Source: DATAMF01 sp964472565 (lineage in GTDB: Bacteria > Chloroflexota > Anaerolineae > Aggregatilineales > Aggregatilineaceae). Taken from it: a stretch of DNA of 45,381 nt. Where the stretch lies: contig CAYYNB010000028.1 in the NCBI GenBank assembly GCA_964472565.1, forward strand, positions 1-45,381. The letters run 5' to 3'. Positions 36,576 through 44,457 of the stretch are shown piece after piece. The notes under the pieces are model-generated. The model saw only the letters and a list, made by a program, of their open reading frames with translations. It was not told where the DNA came from and did not search any database. Both the position numbers and the translations under genes were made by a program. Positions within the stretch are counted from its first letter, which is position 1; every line of letters starts with the position of its first letter.

Positions 36576-36731
36576 CTATTTCTTCAGGAAATTGTCGATG
36601 CCTTCATCGCGCCAGACTTTCAGGGTCTTCTGGTCTTTCGGATCGATGGGGCGGCCTAACGCATCTACCGGAAAATTGTATTTTTCCTGTAGACGTTCCC
36701 ATTGTTTTCTGATATTGGGATCGACTGGCAT
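36576..36731 (-). CDS. 51-residue small protein, tandem paralogue 2
   Basis: A short gene with GGAGG before ATG. The product is 51 residues, hydrophilic and Cys-free, with mixed charge. It shares with the neighbouring gene (36795-36950) the core PVDALGRPIDPKDQKTL, an N-terminal MPVDP, KQWE and a C-terminal VWxDEGID. The two genes differ mainly at conservative positions (Asn/Thr, Arg/Lys, Asn/Asp, Phe/Tyr), a pattern of purifying selection that supports real coding. No signal peptide or membrane segment is seen, and no known family was recognised. It ends just before a strong terminator. A peptide substrate of the M16 peptidase or a regulator are speculative options. Confidence 0.85.
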   Translation of the reverse strand: MPVDPNIRKQWERLQEKYNFPVDALGRPIDPKDQKTLKVWRDEGIDNFLKK

Positions 36732-36794
36732 TTTGTCCTCCTTGTTGCGGGGTTCCTCCCGCAGAATGACTACTGCTGAACGAACTGATCAAAA

Positions 36795-36950
36795 TTACCG
36801 TTTTACAAAACGGTCGATACCTTCATCCTGCCATACGCGCAGGGTCTTCTGATCTTTCGGATCAATGGGGCGACCCAAAGCATCCACCGGATAATCGTAT
36901 TTCGCCTGAACTTTTTCCCATTGTTTTTTGATGGTTGGATCAACTGGCAT
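36795..36950 (-). CDS. 51-residue small protein, tandem paralogue 1
   Basis: A second 51-residue gene, starting 11 bases after the M16 peptidase stop, with GGGAGGAC just before the ATG. The chain begins MPVDPTIKKQWEKVQAKYDY and contains the same PVDALGRPIDPKDQKTL core as its paralogue, ending in a basic stretch (RFVKR). About 37 of 51 residues are identical between the two, by eye. The shared centre is rich in Pro, Asp and Lys, so a compact loop or helix-turn-helix shape could be imagined, but no fold was identified. The tight spacing makes it part of the peptidase operon. Confidence 0.87.
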   Translation of the reverse strand: MPVDPTIKKQWEKVQAKYDYPVDALGRPIDPKDQKTLRVWQDEGIDRFVKR

Positions 36951-36961
36951 TTTGTCCTCCC

Positions 36962-38287
36962 TTATAATGCTGCTATGGTGGATTGAGATGTTAGATGGAT
37001 GGTAGGAGCTTCTCCGAAATCGCTCAGCATGCTGCCCACTGCATTAACGAGTTCGTCTGAAAGTGGACCGACCAACGCCATCGTGGGCAGTCCGGCGGCA
37101 CAAAGTGATTGGGCAACCTGATGCAGGATTTCTAACGATTGTCCGCGCAATCCGTTGATGATTTCATCGCTCGGCAGAATTCTCTGAAAGTAGAGTTCTT
37201 GCATTGCCAGCCGACTCATGCGGACATAAGCCGAGTCGCCCGAGATCAAATGTTGGCTGATCAGAGACTGGACGGTTCGATGATGATCATCAGGGTTAAT
37301 GTGGTTGTCGCAGACTTTAAATAGTTCGATCAGTGTTTGAGCCAAAACCAGCACGAGGGATTGTGGTTGGGTTGAACCTTCGACTACGACTGCCCCGGTA
37401 CTGCCATAGGCCTGATAGTGGGCACTAATGTGATAAACCATGCCCAATTCTTCACGCAGCCGACGATAAAGCCGTGATGTAGGGCCGCCACCAAGAAGCG
37501 TTGCAAAAACATGCCAGGTGTAGCGTTCCGATGATGTGTAGGCGGGGGCAGGCCAGGCCAGTGAGAAATAGACATGCTGCGTATCACGGAAATCGACGAT
37601 GACGGTTCCCATCTGTGGAACAGGCGGCGGCGGGGAAGCTACGACAGGACCGCTTTTCATTTGCCAAAAGCTGTCACGAACCTGCGAAACAAAGTTAGCA
37701 TGAACTACATTTCCGGCAGCGGCCACGACTAACTTATTCGCAATATAGTGGCGAGACATAAACGATAATAGGGAACTGCGAGTTGCTTGTTGAACTGATT
37801 CCTCTGATCCGGCGGTGGGATACCCCAGCGGATGATCGGGCCACAGTTGAGTTTTGAGGAGAGCATTCGCTCGTTCCAACGGATCGGCGTTCCCCGCAAT
37901 TTCATTCAGAATCACCGAGCGCTGGCGTTCTATGGCCTCTTCGGGCAGCACACTGTTACACAGCATATCGCCCAATACTTCCAGCGCAAACGTCAGATAT
38001 TCGTCGAGTACGGTGGCATGATAAACGGTGTATTCGCGTGCGGTGAAAGCCCCCATTGCACCGCCGCCAATTTCCATCATCTCCGCAATGGAGCTTGCGT
38101 CACGCTCGCCTGTTCCCTGGAAGAGCATATGCTCTAACAAATGAGCATATCCACATTCATTGGGCCGCTCGTCTTTAGGGCCAACATCGACCAGCACCCC
38201 CACGCTGACCGAGCGGACTCCATCCATCTGCTCGCTTAAGATGCGAATACCATTTTCTAAAACCGTTCTTTGAACTTTGTCGTCCAC
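36962..38287 (-). CDS. M16 family zinc metallopeptidase
   Basis: A 441-residue single-chain M16 peptidase (insulysin/processing-peptidase clan). It shows the inverted zinc motif His-Leu-Leu-Glu-His (HLLEHMLFQGT) and a downstream third ligand Glu in QRSVILNEIAG. The second, inactive-type half is seen in FATLLGGGPTSRLYRRLREELGMVY, which carries the conserved R/Y substrate-binding residues. M16 enzymes enclose short, unfolded peptides; bacterial members of this length work as homodimers and process peptides (for example the PqqF-like ones). No signal peptide is seen, so it is cytoplasmic. A GTG start with a weak SD is inferred. It lies 20 bases after a receiver gene and 11 bases before a 51-aa protein gene. 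Confidence 0.92.
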   Translation of the reverse strand: MDDKVQRTVLENGIRILSEQMDGVRSVSVGVLVDVGPKDERPNECGYAHLLEHMLFQGTGERDASSIAEMMEIGGGAMGAFTAREYTVYHATVLDEYLTFALEVLGDMLCNSVLPEEAIERQRSVILNEIAGNADPLERANALLKTQLWPDHPLGYPTAGSEESVQQATRSSLLSFMSRHYIANKLVVAAAGNVVHANFVSQVRDSFWQMKSGPVVASPPPPVPQMGTVIVDFRDTQHVYFSLAWPAPAYTSSERYTWHVFATLLGGGPTSRLYRRLREELGMVYHISAHYQAYGSTGAVVVEGSTQPQSLVLVLAQTLIELFKVCDNHINPDDHHRTVQSLISQHLISGDSAYVRMSRLAMQELYFQRILPSDEIINGLRGQSLEILHQVAQSLCAAGLPTMALVGPLSDELVNAVGSMLSDFGEAPTIHLTSQSTIAAL

Positions 38288-38307
38288 CCTGGCACCCGCC
38301 TTTACGG

Positions 38308-38694
38308 TTAGTGAGTGGTATTCTGGGCCGCCCGGCTCAATTGTTGCTGAATGGTAGTTAGCAAGACCTCGTCCTGAATGGGTTTCACAACATAGTCGTC
38401 TGCTCCGGCATCAAGCGCGCATTGGATATGACTCCGGCTTGATAACCCCGACAACATGACAATGGGCACCAGCGCAAAACGAGGGTTACGCCGGATCAGT
38501 TTGCACAACTGATAACCATCTACATGAGGCAAACGGATGTCAAGCAACACGAGATCTGGATTAAATTCGCGGAGCGCATTCAAAGCGGATAATCCATCAT
38601 GCGCAATACGCACGTTGTATCCAGAGTTCGATAACAACCATTCAACTGTTGTGCGTATTGTTGGACTATCGTCTACCACCAAGATTGAGGTCAT
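38308..38694 (-). CDS. Single-domain response regulator heading the M16 peptidase operon
   Basis: A 128-residue CheY-like receiver with the acidic pair in LVVDDSPTIR, the phosphoacceptor Asp in LVLLDIRLPHVDG, a Ser in PIVMLSGLS and Lys in YVVKPIQ. It has no output domain. It is the first gene of the minus-strand operon with the M16 peptidase and two 51-aa proteins. The ATG at 38694 has a GGAG ten bases before it. Its kinase is not identifiable; the 7TM kinase 1.1 kb upstream and the CheA encoded 5 kb downstream are both candidates. Confidence 0.92.
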   Translation of the reverse strand: MTSILVVDDSPTIRTTVEWLLSNSGYNVRIAHDGLSALNALREFNPDLVLLDIRLPHVDGYQLCKLIRRNPRFALVPIVMLSGLSSRSHIQCALDAGADDYVVKPIQDEVLLTTIQQQLSRAAQNTTH

Positions 38695-39014
38695 TGCCGC
38701 TATCTCCCAAATAAGTGTTGCAACCCAGGTTAGTTAGTTTTTTGTCTTCCTTGATTGACTGAGCGAGTTAAAGGAGAAGAGTAAACTAATCATAAATATA
38801 GCATAATTTAGAATTGTGATCAATAGGTCTAGTAATTAATTGTAATTAAATTGTTAGAGTGTTGGGCTTGATTTGATCATTCAGTGAACTTTTTGTAGAG
38901 GGAAAGGTGGTTGATTAAGAGCAGATCGCAAAAGGCAATTAAAATTTAATTAATTTTTACCCTGGTAGGCAACAACAAACCCTAGCTGCATCGACAAGTA
39001 TTGAGACCGTAGTT
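38695..39014. other. AT-rich intergenic region of 320 bases
   Basis: Between two same-strand receiver genes. It is AT-rich, with an A/T palindrome (AATTAAAATTTAATT at 38938-38952). It contains the promoter listed separately for the downstream operon and no convincing terminator for the upstream one. No small reading frame with an SD site was found. Confidence 0.6.
38795..38823 (-). promoter_or_regulatory. Candidate sigma-70 promoter of the receiver/M16 peptidase operon
   Basis: On the minus strand TTGATC (38823-38818) and TATATT (38800-38795) are separated by 17 bases. It lies about 100 bases before the receiver start at 38694. Spacing is ideal and the surrounding region is AT-rich. Pattern only. 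Confidence 0.5.
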
Positions 39015-39392
39015 TCAGGGGATAAGTACTTTCAGTTTTGCCAAAAACTCACTCGCTTTGATGGGTTTGGGGAAAAAAGCGTCAAAACCTGCTTCATAGG
39101 CCTGAGATGCAACTTTTTCGGAGTAGTAAGCCGTTACCGCGACCACAGGGGTGTGTTTGGTCGCGGCGTTTTCACGAAAGGCGGCGAGTAAATCCCAGCC
39201 GTCAGGTCGAGGCATTGCCAGATCGAGCACAAACAAAGTTGGTGTAATGTGCTTCAGCTCGTCCAAGCACTGCGCTCCACTGATTGTCTGGTATACTTTG
39301 GCACCGTTCAGGGTCAGAATATCATGAATCAGATTCAGGCTGTCCGGTTCATCGTCAACAAGGACAACTACCCATTCGCTGATGTCAGTCAT
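39015..39392 (-). CDS. Single-domain response regulator
   Basis: A 125-residue receiver domain: VLVDDEPDSLNLI, phosphoacceptor Asp in FVLDLAMPRPDG, Thr in VVAVTAYY and Lys in FFPKPIK. It starts two bases after the stop of a second receiver gene and so forms one transcript with that receiver and the histidine kinase. It has no output domain, suggesting that it passes phosphate on or titrates it, or acts by protein contact. Its close pairing with another receiver suggests a split phosphorelay. Confidence 0.92.
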   Translation of the reverse strand: MTDISEWVVVLVDDEPDSLNLIHDILTLNGAKVYQTISGAQCLDELKHITPTLFVLDLAMPRPDGWDLLAAFRENAATKHTPVVAVTAYYSEKVASQAYEAGFDAFFPKPIKASEFLAKLKVLIP

Positions 39393-39394
39393 TA

Positions 39395-39814
39395 TTAATT
39401 TCCCTGTAGAGTGAGCGCCGGCGGCTTGTTATGTTTTTTGACACATTCAGCAATTTCTTTTAACAATGCCTGGACACGAAACGGCTTTGTTATATAGCCG
39501 TTAAAGCCAGCCGTGCGAACCTTATAAGCGTCTGTGGACATGGCAAGGGCGGTTAAAGCAATGATCACAAGTGTATCACCACCGTTGCGAGCGCGAAGAT
39601 GGCGGTACACTTCCCAACCATCTACATCCGGCATGGCAAGATCAAGCAGTACGATATTGGGCTGCTGCTCATCAAACAACCGCAACGCCTGCTGACCGCC
39701 TGACGCCCGAATTACGGCGGCACCACTAAATTCGAGAACATCGGCGGCTAACTCCAGGTTATCCGGTTCATCATCTACAACTAACACACGCCAACTCGAC
39801 ATTTCTTCAAACAT
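39395..39814 (-). CDS. Single-domain response regulator, cognate of the 7TM kinase
   Basis: A 139-residue receiver: LVVDDEPDNLELAA, phosphoacceptor Asp in IVLLDLAMPDVDGWEV, Thr in IIALTALA and Lys in YITKPF. It begins 14 bases after the kinase gene stop and is followed after two bases by another receiver. The sequence is more similar to the next receiver than to the CheY-like ones in the chemosensory operon. The ATG at 39814 has GGGGGA about nine bases before it. Confidence 0.9.
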   Translation of the reverse strand: MFEEMSSWRVLVVDDEPDNLELAADVLEFSGAAVIRASGGQQALRLFDEQQPNIVLLDLAMPDVDGWEVYRHLRARNGGDTLVIIALTALAMSTDAYKVRTAGFNGYITKPFRVQALLKEIAECVKKHNKPPALTLQGN

Positions 39815-39828
39815 ATTGAAATTTCCCC

Positions 39829-41670
39829 CTAGCTTTCAACGACTGAAATCTCTGGAATGGATAAAGGCAGATGGACACGAAATGTGCTGCCCTTGCCTAC
39901 TTCGCTCTGAACATCAACGGTTCCGCCCATTAAGAGGATAAATTTACGGACCAGCGCTAACCCAAGCCCTGATCCTCCATATTCGCGATGGGTTGACCCA
40001 TCGACCTGGCGAAATTCGTCAAAGATATACTCCAAGGCATGCGGTGGAATTCCGATGCCCGTATCTGTTACTGTGATCGCCAGAGCCGCACTATCTTCTC
40101 TCTCAAATGAAATTGAGACAGAACCCCGATTAGTGAAACGAATGGCATTACTTGCTAGATTGCTCAGGATTTGCTCCAGACGTTTGGGATCTGTCTGAAT
40201 ATGAGTGGGCAGCGCCTCGTCAAAGTGAATTTTCAGGTCTAAGCCTTTTTGATCAACCAAACTTTGAACCTGTCGCCGTACATTTTCCAGCAACTCGGCC
40301 AAGTTAAGGGGCTGTGAGACCAGTTCCAAACGCCCCGCTTCGATTTTGGAAATATCAAGAATATCGTTGATCAAGGCAAGCAAACGCTCACCATTCGAGA
40401 TCACCCGATGAAGGTAATCGTTTTGTTTCGTAGTGAAGTCTCCAACGAGGCCAGACAACATGAGATCCGTGTAGCCAATAATCGAATTTAGCGGCGTGCG
40501 CAACTCATGGGACATGGTTGCCAAAAATTCGCTTTTGAGACGGTTCGCTTCTTCAGCCTGTTCGCGGGCGGCAGCTAAATCCTGATTAATGCTCTGTAAC
40601 ACCTGATTTTGGGTCTGAATTTGGAGCGTGGCGCTTTTAAGCTCGGTAATGTCATGCAGCACAAACACGCGCCCGGTCTGGTATCCCTGATGGCTAAACA
40701 GCGGTGAAATTCGAAGCGCGAACATGCGCCGGGTCGCATCTTGGCCAATTTCAATTTCTGTCTCATAACTATTTACATCGCGAAACTGATCAACCAGCGA
40801 GGAAAAGGGTGTTAGCACGTCACGCGCCAGCAGCCCGATGATTTGGGATGACGATTTTGTGCCAATAATTTGCAGGGCAGCCGGATTGACATCCACAATG
40901 CGATTTTGGCGATCTATAACAAGGATCGCATCATTCATGTACTCGATTACTGTGGCACGCGCAACCGGTACAATATTCATCAATTGATAACGGTAGATGG
41001 TCCAGGCGATTATTAAACCGGTGATGGTGAATGCGAAAGGGGTGGGATCGATATAGTCGGGTAAAAGCCCAAAAATGAACAAGGCATTTACTACCCAGGG
41101 CGCGGCGCTCGCTAGCAGCAACATCATAAATTGCCGGCGATACACCGGTTGCGAACGAATGGCTCCTTCGACCAGCAGCAGCGTTCCACCGATCAAAAGC
41201 GAGTAGGAATAAACCGCATGAAGCCAAAAGGCCGGGCCGTAGGTGGAAATCAGGAATGACACAGGGCCATCTGTTTCCAAACGCGCGCCAGCACGGAATA
41301 AATGGTAGCGGTAATCGGTAAAGGCTAACACCATCACCGCGAGAGGTTCAATTAGTAATAAGAGTATGTTATGGCGCGACAGCCATTTTTCGCGCCCGGT
41401 ATATTCGAGAGCAAACGTAAACCACGCCGCCGGAACGCCTGTAATGCCAATATAAGCCAGATTACTAAAAAAAAGTCGGGTGTCCAAGTCCTGGATCATG
41501 AAGCCGAGCGCATCCAGGGAGGACCAAAAAACCAGCGCAAGGTTAAGGATGAGAAATGAATTTATGCCCGTTCCTGGTCGCCGCCGCCAAATGACTACGG
41601 CAAGCACAGAAGAAATAACCGCCACCAGCAGGAGGGGTAGACTATACGGCGTAAATTCCAGATTGTTCAT
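39829..41670 (-). CDS. Histidine kinase with 7TM sensor and PAS domain
   Basis: A 613-residue membrane kinase. The first 220 residues contain about seven hydrophobic segments of the histidine-kinase 7TM type (LLLVAVISSVLAVVIW, then ILNLALVFWSSLDALGF and others through FAFTITGLIIAWTIYRYQL). A PAS domain follows (about 230-345, IEYMNDAILVIDRQNRIVDV), then a coiled coil, the dimerisation domain with phosphoacceptor His388 in MSHELRTPLN, and the ATPase domain with LASNAIRFTN, DTGIGIPP and GGSGLGLALV. The ATG at 41670 is chosen over an upstream extension, with GGAAAG before it. It is followed by two receivers, so a phosphorelay is likely. Signal is unknown. Confidence 0.92.
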   Translation of the reverse strand: MNNLEFTPYSLPLLLVAVISSVLAVVIWRRRPGTGINSFLILNLALVFWSSLDALGFMIQDLDTRLFFSNLAYIGITGVPAAWFTFALEYTGREKWLSRHNILLLLIEPLAVMVLAFTDYRYHLFRAGARLETDGPVSFLISTYGPAFWLHAVYSYSLLIGGTLLLVEGAIRSQPVYRRQFMMLLLASAAPWVVNALFIFGLLPDYIDPTPFAFTITGLIIAWTIYRYQLMNIVPVARATVIEYMNDAILVIDRQNRIVDVNPAALQIIGTKSSSQIIGLLARDVLTPFSSLVDQFRDVNSYETEIEIGQDATRRMFALRISPLFSHQGYQTGRVFVLHDITELKSATLQIQTQNQVLQSINQDLAAAREQAEEANRLKSEFLATMSHELRTPLNSIIGYTDLMLSGLVGDFTTKQNDYLHRVISNGERLLALINDILDISKIEAGRLELVSQPLNLAELLENVRRQVQSLVDQKGLDLKIHFDEALPTHIQTDPKRLEQILSNLASNAIRFTNRGSVSISFEREDSAALAITVTDTGIGIPPHALEYIFDEFRQVDGSTHREYGGSGLGLALVRKFILLMGGTVDVQSEVGKGSTFRVHLPLSIPEISVVES

Positions 41671-41805
41671 ACAGATGACTTTCCATAATTGTCGCGCTGC
41701 GGCACTTATTTCTAAGTATAGGAGGTTTGGGCGCGAAGTCGATAAACGCCCCATGAAAGATTTGTTAAAAGTATCTAATGACGGGCGAAGGGTGCTGCTT
41801 AGACT

Positions 41806-41840
41806 ATACGGCCCCGTAACACACGAGGCCGTATTTTTTT
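41806..41840 (+). terminator. Hairpin with U-run, plus-strand orientation
   Basis: ATACGGCC (41806-41813) pairs with GGCCGTAT (41827-41834) over a 13-base loop, then six T on the plus strand. No plus-strand gene lies upstream nearby. On the minus strand it follows the stop of the oxidoreductase gene (41843) but has an A-run before the stem and no U-run after. It may act bidirectionally or end an antisense RNA. Confidence 0.5.
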
Positions 41841-41842
41841 AT

Positions 41843-43162
41843 CTAGCGCACGGCAATGAGTTGATCGACGGCAGCCAGCGCTGCCAGATTTTTCTCGGCG
41901 TAGGCGCTGGGAGTAGCGAGCGCTTCGCGGAAGGCTTCGATGGGGTAAAGCCCGGTTTCAAGCAGAATCTTCGCCAGGGCTATGATCGTCCAGTAGATTT
42001 TGGGCTGCCCGGTGGCGCTGAAGTCCAGCGTAATTTTCTGGGCGGGCGTTTCGATGGCTACTAATTCCTGCTCAATATACAGCGCGGAAGTGGGTTTCAG
42101 CCGCGCGATACGGGAGCGTTCCTTTGACAGACCTTCGGGAAAAGGCACCAGCAGAACATCGGGCTGAGTGATCCCGGTGTAGAGGATTGGGGCGGGACTA
42201 AGAATGATTTCGGCAACCGAATGCCCAGTTTTCACCGTGACCGGATAATCATTGTGCTGGCTGGCCCATAGACCGGAGAGAATCGCGCCACGACAAAACG
42301 CGGATGCTGCCGCGCCGATTTTTTGACCAGCGGCACCGGCGATAATCCAACCCTGGCGAGTTTTCAGGTCGCTGTGGTACTTCGTTGGAATTGGTGTAGG
42401 CGATAAAGACGACTCTCCACTTATTTCGCGGGCCATGTGGCGGTAGGTGCGGCTGTATTCGGGACGGTCACGCTGCTGAAGAATGCCCGTTGCAAAGTTC
42501 AGGCGCTCTAAGGTTTCTTCCACTGAGGATTTTTTAAACTGATTGGCGGGGCCAAAATAGGCGGTGCAGAGTTCCCAAATATCGACCAGAGAAAAACCGT
42601 CGTACTGGATCGCTTCCGCGATCAGATCGGGAAGCGTTTTATCAAAGGCGGTGGTACGCGCCACAAAACCCGCACCATTGACGGCTACCGTTGAGCAAAT
42701 ATCAAGCGGCTGTTCCAGGTTGCCCCAGGGCGTGGTGACGGTGAGGGCATCGGGCGGGGTGGTGACGGAGTGTTCGCCGCCAGTCATACCGAAGTTGAAA
42801 TTGTTAAAGACCAGTACCGTGATGCCCATGTTGCGGCGGGCGGCATTCAACAAATGATGTCCGCCGATGCCGCAGCCGCCATCACCGATAAGCGCGATCA
42901 CATGCAGATCGGGGTTGGCGAGTTTGATGCCTGTCGCGTAGGTCAGCGAACGGCCATGCAGCCCATGAAAGGCGTTGGTTACAAAAAACTTATCCGAAAG
43001 GCCCTGACAGCCGATGTCTGTGACCAGAACCAGCTTATGCGGATCGATTTGCAGCTTAACGAGCGCTTCATCAAGCGCTTTGACGATGGTCGCATGGCCG
43101 CAGCCGGGGCAGAAGGGAAACGGCAGTGTTTTTTCATCGATATAGGTATTTATAGCCGTCAT
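41843..43162 (-). CDS. 2-oxoacid:ferredoxin oxidoreductase, fused beta and gamma subunits
   Basis: This subunit carries the thiamine diphosphate binding part of an enzyme that oxidises a 2-oxoacid and reduces ferredoxin, forming an acyl-CoA. The first 230 residues are the beta subunit: FCPGCGHATI with Cys18 and Cys21, further cluster Cys in DIGCQG and ELCTAYFG, and the TPP/Mg site GDGGCGIGGHHLL...NNFNFGMTGG. Residues from about 265 match the gamma subunit (GWIIAGAAGQKIG, then GHSVAEIILS, QPDVLLVPFPEG). A beta-gamma fusion is uncommon; usual fusions join gamma to alpha. No ferredoxin-type delta subunit is encoded, so external ferredoxin must serve. The alpha gene ends two bases upstream. Substrate (2-oxoglutarate, branched-chain or pyruvate) is not clear. 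Confidence 0.9.
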   Translation of the reverse strand: MTAINTYIDEKTLPFPFCPGCGHATIVKALDEALVKLQIDPHKLVLVTDIGCQGLSDKFFVTNAFHGLHGRSLTYATGIKLANPDLHVIALIGDGGCGIGGHHLLNAARRNMGITVLVFNNFNFGMTGGEHSVTTPPDALTVTTPWGNLEQPLDICSTVAVNGAGFVARTTAFDKTLPDLIAEAIQYDGFSLVDIWELCTAYFGPANQFKKSSVEETLERLNFATGILQQRDRPEYSRTYRHMAREISGESSLSPTPIPTKYHSDLKTRQGWIIAGAAGQKIGAAASAFCRGAILSGLWASQHNDYPVTVKTGHSVAEIILSPAPILYTGITQPDVLLVPFPEGLSKERSRIARLKPTSALYIEQELVAIETPAQKITLDFSATGQPKIYWTIIALAKILLETGLYPIEAFREALATPSAYAEKNLAALAAVDQLIAVR

Positions 43163-43164
43163 GG

Positions 43165-44277
43165 TTAGATGTGCTCCTGAATTTCGTCCGGCGTAATCAA
43201 TTCGCCATCAACACGGTTCACGCCAATCAGCTCGATCTGTTGGCCGAGCAGCCGTTCAATTTCGCGGCGGTACTGGCCGAGGTTGAGTTCGGCTACAATC
43301 ACGCGGCGGATACCGGGTATTGAAGCCAGAATCGCGGATTCAGGAACGGGCCAAAGGGAATAGACGGTCAACACCGAAACGCGTTTTCCGGCGGCGCGGG
43401 CACGCGGGGCGGCTTCTTCCACCGAACGGGCGGTGATGCCGTAGCTGATGAGCAGGGTTTCCGCGCCTTCCTGAAGATCAATTTTGACGAGGGAGATTTC
43501 ATCCGCATGCGCTTCGATTTTGGCGGCTAAATGCGCATTCAATGCGCCGACATCACGCGGGTTCTTGGACAGATAGGCGCGTTCGTCGTGGGAAGAACCG
43601 GTGAAGCGGACGAAATGCGGCCCGGAATAGGGAGACATCAGGGCGACTTCATCGCTGGGATGGTAGTGGTAGGGAACGAAACCATTTTCGGCGGGCGCAG
43701 TGGCGCGATCACGTACAGGGATCGGCTGATAACCCGCTAAATCGACGGTGTCACTGGATGCAACCACTTCTTTGTCGGTGGCTAAAAAGACAGGAACACG
43801 GAAGCGCTCGGCCAGATCGAAGGCGTGGCGGGTCAGGTTGTAACATTCGGTGACGTTGGTGGGCGACAGGACGATGACGGGATAACCGCCGGAAGTTCCC
43901 CAACGCATAAACTGGACATCACCCTGGGCAACGGTGGTTGCGCCGCCGGTAGCGGGTCCCATACGCTGGACATTCACGATCACCAGTGGAACTTCGCCCA
44001 TGACGGCTAGCCCAATATTTTCGCTGTAGAGGCTGATGCCGGGACCGCTGGTAGCGGTCATGGCACGCGCGCCGGTCAGCACTGCGCCAATGCAAAACCC
44101 CATCGAGGCGATTTCATCCTCGGCCTGGATCGCAGTGCCGCCGACTTTGGGAAGTTCTTCGATCATGTGAAGCAGGATCGGCGTGGCGGGGGTGATTGGG
44201 TATCCGGCGAAAAATGTGCAGCCGGAGTCTAAAGCGCCGCGAGCAATCGCTTCAGCACCATTAATAAACTCTCTCAT
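43165..44277 (-). CDS. 2-oxoacid:ferredoxin oxidoreductase, alpha subunit
   Basis: The 370-residue alpha subunit, which completes the thiamine diphosphate site with the fused beta-gamma protein encoded two bases downstream. It opens with the typical EAIARGALDSGCTFFAGYPITP segment and shows TATSGPGISLYSENIGLAVM and GATTVAQGDVQFMRWG in the pyrimidine-binding half, then the C-terminal domain with VSVLTVYSLWPVP and VIVAELNLGQYRREIERL. ATG at 44277 follows GGAAAGGATG. The set alpha plus beta-gamma resembles two-gene KorAB enzymes, which work without a ferredoxin subunit. No 2-oxoacid specificity can be read from the sequence. Confidence 0.93.
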   Translation of the reverse strand: MREFINGAEAIARGALDSGCTFFAGYPITPATPILLHMIEELPKVGGTAIQAEDEIASMGFCIGAVLTGARAMTATSGPGISLYSENIGLAVMGEVPLVIVNVQRMGPATGGATTVAQGDVQFMRWGTSGGYPVIVLSPTNVTECYNLTRHAFDLAERFRVPVFLATDKEVVASSDTVDLAGYQPIPVRDRATAPAENGFVPYHYHPSDEVALMSPYSGPHFVRFTGSSHDERAYLSKNPRDVGALNAHLAAKIEAHADEISLVKIDLQEGAETLLISYGITARSVEEAAPRARAAGKRVSVLTVYSLWPVPESAILASIPGIRRVIVAELNLGQYRREIERLLGQQIELIGVNRVDGELITPDEIQEHI

Positions 44278-44416
44278 AGCATCCTTTCCAAAGCTAAAAA
44301 GTTTTCTTCAGTATAACGCTGGACCTGATCATTGGTGGGTTGCATCTATCATGATTTCTGCTGCGTCTCGTATAGGTTTCGCATGGTGCGCGCACAGCAG
44401 CGACAGCAAGGTTTTG

Positions 44417-44422
44417 TATAAT
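44417..44422 (+). promoter_or_regulatory. Candidate -10 element of the SH3 protein gene
   Basis: TATAAT preceded by TTTTG, about 35 bases before the ATG at 44458. No good -35 hexamer is visible at the right distance. Confidence 0.4.
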
Positions 44423-44457
44423 CAGATTCAATGAAGAAATTTTCTCTGGAGGCTGCA

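Noticed and set aside
36592..36852. Plus-strand reading frame of 86 residues opposite the small proteins
   Set aside because: It is the complement of the two 51-aa genes, which have SD sites and matching protein sequence; this frame spans both and has neither.
38938..38952. A/T palindrome as terminator of the kinase/receiver operon
   Set aside because: An all-A/T stem is too weak and lies some 60 bases beyond the stop.
41480..42064. Plus-strand frame across the kinase start and the oxidoreductase end
   Set aside because: It has no SD site and overlaps two well supported minus-strand genes.
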